A stretch of DNA of 64,000 bases from Kitasatospora fiedleri (GTDB taxonomy: Bacteria; Actinomycetota; Actinomycetes; Streptomycetales; Streptomycetaceae), in NCBI RefSeq assembly GCF_948472415.1, contig NZ_OX419519.1, positions 1,922,001-1,986,000 of the forward strand. The letters are read 5' to 3'. Below, one piece after another: positions 60,196 to 64,000 of this stretch. The translations under genes and the position numbers were made by a program. Below the pieces are notes generated by a model. That model made no database searches. It was not told the origin of the DNA and saw only the letters and a list, made by a program, of their open reading frames with translations. Every line of letters starts with the position of its first letter. Within the stretch, counting starts at the first letter, position 1.

Positions 60196-60903
60196 CTAGG
60201 AGGCTTCCTTGAGCGGCCAGCGCGGGTCGACCACGGCCGCCGGGTCCTTGCGGCGCAGCCAGCTCTGCAGGTCGGTGGCCCAGGCCCGGTGCCAGTCGAT
60301 CTGCCGCCGGTGCAGTTCGTCCAGCGGCAGGTCGCCGGCCTGCGCGGGGTAGCGGTGGCCGAGGGCGACGGCGACCCGGACGGCGGCCAGCGCGTCGCTG
60401 CCGGCCTCGTGCGCGTCGCGCAGTTCGACGCCGTAGACCTCGCAGACCCGCTGGAGGGTGCGCGAGCCCTTGCGGTACTTGTCCAGGGCGCGGTCGACGA
60501 CCATCGCGTCGACCACCGGGGTGACCGGCCCGCCGAGGCGGTCGGCCAGCGTGGGCAGGCGGTGGCGGCGCAGTTCGGCGTCGAGCAGGGAGAGGTCGAA
60601 GGGGGCGTTGAAGGCGACCACGGGCCGCCCGGCGGCCAGCCGGTCGGCCAGGGCGCGGGCGATCTCCTCGATCGCCTCGGCGGCGGGGCGGCCGTGCGCG
60701 CGGGCCTCGGCGTCGGTGATGCCGTGGATCGCGGCGGCCTCGGCGGGTATCGGGACGCCGGGGTCGAGCAGCCAGGTGGTGGCCCGTTCGACGCCGCCGC
60801 CGAGGGTGTCGACCACGGCGGCGGTGACGATCCGGGACGCCTCCGGGTCGGTGCCGGTGGTCTCCAGGTCGAAACCGGTGAGCGGCCCCTTCCACCAGGT
60901 CAT
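60196..60903 (-). CDS. DnaQ-like DEDDh 3'-5' exonuclease
   Basis: 235 residues. ExoI GFDLETTGTDPEASRIV, ExoII VVAFNAPFDLSLLDAEL, ExoIII with HEAGSDALAAVRV carrying the catalytic His-Asp. It degrades or proofreads nucleic acids and is found as a stand-alone protein in Streptomyces. GGAAGGA lies upstream of ATG 60903. It follows the SAV2148-like gene on the same strand by about 100 bp. Confidence 0.88.
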   Translation of the reverse strand: MTWWKGPLTGFDLETTGTDPEASRIVTAAVVDTLGGGVERATTWLLDPGVPIPAEAAAIHGITDAEARAHGRPAAEAIEEIARALADRLAAGRPVVAFNAPFDLSLLDAELRRHRLPTLADRLGGPVTPVVDAMVVDRALDKYRKGSRTLQRVCEVYGVELRDAHEAGSDALAAVRVAVALGHRYPAQAGDLPLDELHRRQIDWHRAWATDLQSWLRRKDPAAVVDPRWPLKEAS

Positions 60904-61006
60904 GGGGGTGTGTCCTTCCGTCAGCACTGCCAAGGTGGGTCCATCATCGCGCGGCGCAGTGACAGCGCCCGCGGCACTCCTGCCCCGGGCGGGGTCGGGC
61001 ACGCGC

Positions 61007-62254
61007 TCAGGACACCGGCCGGGAGTCCCCCCACAGGTCCTCGAACTCCTCGCGGTAGACCTCCAGCAGCCCGGGTTCGGTGCCGCCGGGGTCCTGCCCG
61101 GCGCCGCCGCGCAGCACCAGCGCGGGCGACTCGATGCCGCGCACCCGGCGCAGGTAGGGCTGGACGACGCCGAGGTCGGTGGAGCGCCGCCGCCCGCCGG
61201 CGCCGGTGGTGCGCTGGCCCTCGACCAGGTAGGCGGTGAACCGGGGCAGTTCGTCGAACACCCGGATCTCGAAGCTGCCCTGGTCGCGCAGCCGGGCCCG
61301 GACCCGGCGCACGTGCATGATGTTCATCTCCACGGCGCGCCCCAGCTCGCCGCGCCCGATGGCCAGTTCGCGTTCGCGGCGGCGCACGGCACTGCTCGCC
61401 GGGTTGAGGAACAGCAGCCGCACCCGGCAGCCCTCGGTGGCCAGCCGGACCAGCCGCTTGCCGGTGTAGTTCTGGCACAGCATGCCCAGGCCGATGCCGA
61501 CCGCGTCCAGCCGGCGGGCCCCGTCGAGCAGGTCCTCGACCGGCAGGTCGCGCTGGAGCCGGACCCGGTCGGCGTGCACGGCGACCACGTCGGCGTAGCG
61601 GCCGGCGACGAGTTCCTCGACCACGTCGGCGGGCACCCCGCCGTGTCCGCCGTCGAGCAGGGCCAGCAGCCGGGCGGCGGCCCGCTCGGTCTGGTCGAGG
61701 ACGGTCTGCGACAGGGCCCGGTTGCGGGAGACCACGTGCCGGGCGACCTCCAGTTCGTCGAGCGCCAGCTCGACCTCCCGGCGGTCCACCAGGTGCGGTT
61801 CGAAGCACGGCCAGTGCTGCACCATCAGCTCGCGCAGCTGCGGCAGGGTGAGGAAGACCAGCGGGTCGTCGTCCGCCGGGTCGAGCAGGTAGCCCTTGCG
61901 GCGGGAGACCTCGCGCACCGCGGCGGCCCGGTGCACCCACTCCTCGCCGGCCGGTCCGGCGGCGGCGGTGACCCACTCCTCGCCGTGCGCGGGCGCGTAG
62001 ACGGGGCGCAGCACCTCGTCGACCAGGGCGCGCATCCGCTGCTCGACCAGGTTGAGCCAGACGTAGGCGCGGCCGGCCAGCCGGACCCGGCGGTAGGCGT
62101 CGTCCCACTGGTCGGCGGCCCAGGCGGGCGGCGTCCCCTCGGCCGGGCCGCCCGGCGGGGGCAGCGGTCCGCGGCCGCCGCGGACGATCAGCGTCGGGGC
62201 CTCGCTGCTCCCGGCCCGCGGGTCCGTGCCGTCGCCGCCGGCGGGGAACCCCAT
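61007..62254 (-). CDS. SAV2148-family HEPN-domain protein
   Basis: 415 residues. The central part (QWDDAYRRVRLAGRAYVWLNLVEQRMRALVDEVLR; LRELMVQHWPCFEPHLVDRREVELALDELEVARHVVSRNRAL) is the helical HEPN-like region of the SAV2148 family. The C-terminal half (GCRVRLLFLNPASSAVRRRERELA; SFEIRVFDELPRFTAYLVEG) has a phospholipase-D-like flavour without a full HKD motif. HEPN proteins are often RNases or nucleic-acid binders; the role here is unknown. ATG 62254 follows GAGGTGAGG. Confidence 0.8.
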   Translation of the reverse strand: MGFPAGGDGTDPRAGSSEAPTLIVRGGRGPLPPPGGPAEGTPPAWAADQWDDAYRRVRLAGRAYVWLNLVEQRMRALVDEVLRPVYAPAHGEEWVTAAAGPAGEEWVHRAAAVREVSRRKGYLLDPADDDPLVFLTLPQLRELMVQHWPCFEPHLVDRREVELALDELEVARHVVSRNRALSQTVLDQTERAAARLLALLDGGHGGVPADVVEELVAGRYADVVAVHADRVRLQRDLPVEDLLDGARRLDAVGIGLGMLCQNYTGKRLVRLATEGCRVRLLFLNPASSAVRRRERELAIGRGELGRAVEMNIMHVRRVRARLRDQGSFEIRVFDELPRFTAYLVEGQRTTGAGGRRRSTDLGVVQPYLRRVRGIESPALVLRGGAGQDPGGTEPGLLEVYREEFEDLWGDSRPVS

Positions 62255-62655
62255 CCGCTACCTCACCTCTCGTCCGCCGCCCTGCGGGTGACGGTGCGTC
62301 CGCTGGATCCGTCCACCACGACGGCCCTGGTCGCACGCCGCGTGGGCCCGGGGCTCGCGGTCCGGACGATCAAGGGTATCGCCCGGCGCCGCCGGGCCGC
62401 AGCCCTCTTGACAGCAAGCGGACCCGGCCCCGACCGTGCGTCACCGCCCGGCCACGCCACGCCGACGGACCGGGCCGCTGGGACACCCGTTCGGGCGAAC
62501 CACGCGCGGATGGGCGGGGAGTTCGGGCCGCCGCCGGGGAGTATGCGGGTGTGCCGTGCGTCACCTGGTTGCCGCTCCGCACATGGCCGGGCGCTCCGCC
62601 GGGAAACCCTCTGGGAAGCGCCAGTTCGCCTCAGGCACAAGGAAGTTGAGGATAC
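62255..62655. other. Divergent intergenic region with possible promoters
   Basis: A 400-bp gap between the SAV2148-like gene and glgX. A TTGACA at 62408-62413 could be a plus-strand -35, although no good -10 follows. The 12-mer CCGTGCGTCACC occurs twice (near 62433 and 62555). No gene is seen. Confidence 0.35.
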
Positions 62656-64000
62656 ATGCAGGTCTGGCCGGGGAAACCGTACCCGCTCGGCGCCACCTAC
62701 GACGGGGCGGGCACCAACTTCGCCGTGTTCTCCGAGAGCGCGCACCGGATCGAGCTCTGCCTGATCGCCGAGGACGGCTCCGAGACGGTGGTCGAGCTCC
62801 GCGAGACCGACGCCTTCGTCCGGCACGCCTACCTGCCGGGCGTCCAGCCCGGCCAGCGCTACGGCTTCCGCGTGCACGGCCCGTACCAGCCGGGCCTCGG
62901 GCAGCGGCACAACGCCGCGAAGCTGCTGCTCGACCCGTACGCGAAGGCGATGAGCGGCCACATCGACTGGGACGAGTCGGTGTACGGCTACCACTTCGGC
63001 GCGCCCGAGCGCCGCAACGACCTGGACTCGGCCCCGCACACCATGCACTCGGTGGTGATCAACCCGTACTTCGACTGGGGCACCGACCGGCCGCCGCGCA
63101 CCGACTACCACCGCACCGTGCTCTACGAGGCGCACGTCAAGGGCCTGACCAAGCTGCACCCGGGCATCCCCGAGGAGATCCGCGGCACGTACGCGGGCCT
63201 GGCCCACCCGGCGGTGATCGAGCACCTGGCCAAGCTGGGCGTCACCGCGATCGAGCTGATGCCGGTGCACCAGTTCGTCCGCGACCACCGGCTGCGGGAC
63301 CTGGGGCTGGCGAACTACTGGGGCTACAACAGCGTCGGCTTCTTCGCCCCGCACTCCTCGTACTCCTCCACCGGCGACCGCGGCCAGCAGGTGCAGGAGT
63401 TCAAGTCGATGGTCAAGGCGCTGCACGCGGCCGGCATCGAGGTGATCCTCGACGTGGTGTACAACCACACCGCGGAGGGCAACCACCTGGGCCCCACGCT
63501 CTCCTTCCGCGGCCTGGACAACGCCTCCTACTACCGGCTCGCCAAGGACCAGCGCTTCTACGAGGACACCACCGGCACCGGCAACTCGCTGCTGATGCGC
63601 AGTCCGCACGTCCTCCAGATGATCATGGACTCGCTGCGCTACTGGGTCACCGAGATGCACGTGGACGGCTTCCGCTTCGACCTGGCCGCGACGCTGGCCC
63701 GGCAGTTCCACGAGGTCGACCGGCTCTCCTCGTTCTTCGACCTGGTCCAGCAGGACCCGGTGGTCTCGCAGGCCAAGCTGATCGCCGAGCCCTGGGACCT
63801 CGGCGAGGGCGGCTACCAGGTCGGCAACTTCCCGCCGCTGTGGACCGAGTGGAACGGCAAGTACCGCGACACCGTGCGGGACTTCTGGCGCGGCGAGCCC
63901 GCGACGCTGGCCGAGTTCGGCTCCCGGCTGACCGGCTCCTCCGACCTCTACCAGGACGACGGCCGCCGCCCGATCGCCTCGATCAACTTCGTCACCTGCC
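62656..64000 (+). CDS. glgX: Glycogen debranching enzyme, 5' part (runs off the window)
   Basis: 448 residues are visible. The N-terminal carbohydrate-binding module ([24 protein letters not shown]) is followed by a GH13 isoamylase-type barrel: region [11 protein letters not shown], region [10 protein letters not shown] with the nucleophile Asp, region III IAEPWD with the acid Glu, and region IV beginning later. It hydrolyses alpha-1,6 branches of glycogen or limit dextrin. GAGGATAC precedes ATG 62656. Confidence 0.93.
   Translation, partial: MQVWPGKPYPLGATYDGAGTNFAVFSESAHRIELCLIAEDGSETVVELRETDAFVRHAYLPGVQPGQRYGFRVHGPYQPGLGQRHNAAKLLLDPYAKAMSGHIDWDESVYGYHFGAPERRNDLDSAPHTMHSVVINPYFDWGTDRPPRTDYHRTVLYEAHVKGLTKLHPGIPEEIRGTYAGLAHPAVIEHLAKLGVTAIELMPVHQFVRDHRLRDLGLANYWGYNSVGFFAPHSSYSSTGDRGQQVQEFKSMVKALHAAGIEVILDVVYNHTAEGNHLGPTLSFRGLDNASYYRLAKDQRFYEDTTGTGNSLLMRSPHVLQMIMDSLRYWVTEMHVDGFRFDLAATLARQFHEVDRLSSFFDLVQQDPVVSQAKLIAEPWDLGEGGYQVGNFPPLWTEWNGKYRDTVRDFWRGEPATLAEFGSRLTGSSDLYQDDGRRPIASINFVTC

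Noticed and set aside
1..64000. tRNA, rRNA, integrase, transposase or plasmid origin
   Set aside because: I read the intergenic regions and saw none; a dedicated RNA and repeat search was not possible.

Overview
The window is high-GC DNA with GTG and TTG starts, short overlaps (ATGA, GTGA) between genes, and a gene repertoire typical of Streptomyces or Kitasatospora: SARP/STAND regulators, SpoIIE-type phosphatases with RsbW-like kinases, DUF2637, DUF305/DUF3105, an SAV2148-type HEPN protein, a DmdR/IdeR-type iron box and the actinobacterial cys operon with its leader peptide. I see no tRNA, rRNA, CRISPR array, prophage or intact insertion sequence. It reads as chromosomal housekeeping and accessory DNA.

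Layout. 0-7.9 kb: a MocA-like nucleotidyltransferase, a zinc-ribbon protein, a TPR protein, an FhuF-like iron reductase behind an iron box, a DUF2637 membrane protein, and a PAS-GAF-SpoIIE-HATPase phosphatase next to a second HATPase protein. 8.0-11.7 kb: a fused urease gamma/beta gene, a divergent urease alpha gene and an agmatine deiminase, with no ureD/E/F/G nearby. 11.8-17.1 kb: a GntR regulator divergent from two tiny genes, a TetR regulator, an aminoglycoside-phosphotransferase-fold protein and a PP2C-like gene. 17.3-21.9 kb: a secreted protein, DUF3105 and DUF305 row, then a divergent MFS exporter/MarR pair. 21.9-28 kb: a 1027-residue SARP-NB-ARC-TPR regulator followed by a Trp-rich small ORF, divergent from a STAND/TPR protein. 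28-33.6 kb: alkylation repair (ada-alkA, ogt), rsgA, and a GT-B-like gene with a coupled partner. 33.6-45 kb: a YihY/BrkB protein, then the sulfate assimilation operon (leader peptide, sirA, a zinc-ribbon gene, cysH, cysC, cysD, cysN, a sulfonate/sulfate-type ABC transporter and a CbiX/SirB chelatase). 45-50.5 kb: SMI1/KNR4, a Clp-N protein, ECF sigma with a membrane partner, an I36-like secreted protein, a lower-GC stretch and a MarR regulator. 50.5-64 kb: a DEAD-box helicase, a cold-shock protein, two divergent MMPL transporters sharing a palindrome, an APH-fold protein, a lipoprotein polysaccharide deacetylase, a DEDDh exonuclease, SAV2148 and the start of glgX.

How genes work together. 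CysDN makes APS, CysC makes PAPS, CysH makes sulfite, and SirA makes sulfide using siroheme whose iron is inserted by the CbiX/SirB-type chelatase. The ABC transporter brings in the sulfur source. Agmatine deiminase yields N-carbamoylputrescine, a mono-substituted urea, so its pairing with a divergent urease suggests a shared polyamine-nitrogen pathway (inference).

A caution for every reader: eight genes contain apparent frameshifts, ten events in all. Nine are explained by loss of one base, nearly always at a G/C run. This looks more like consensus error than decay, so those genes are annotated as single CDSs spanning the break.
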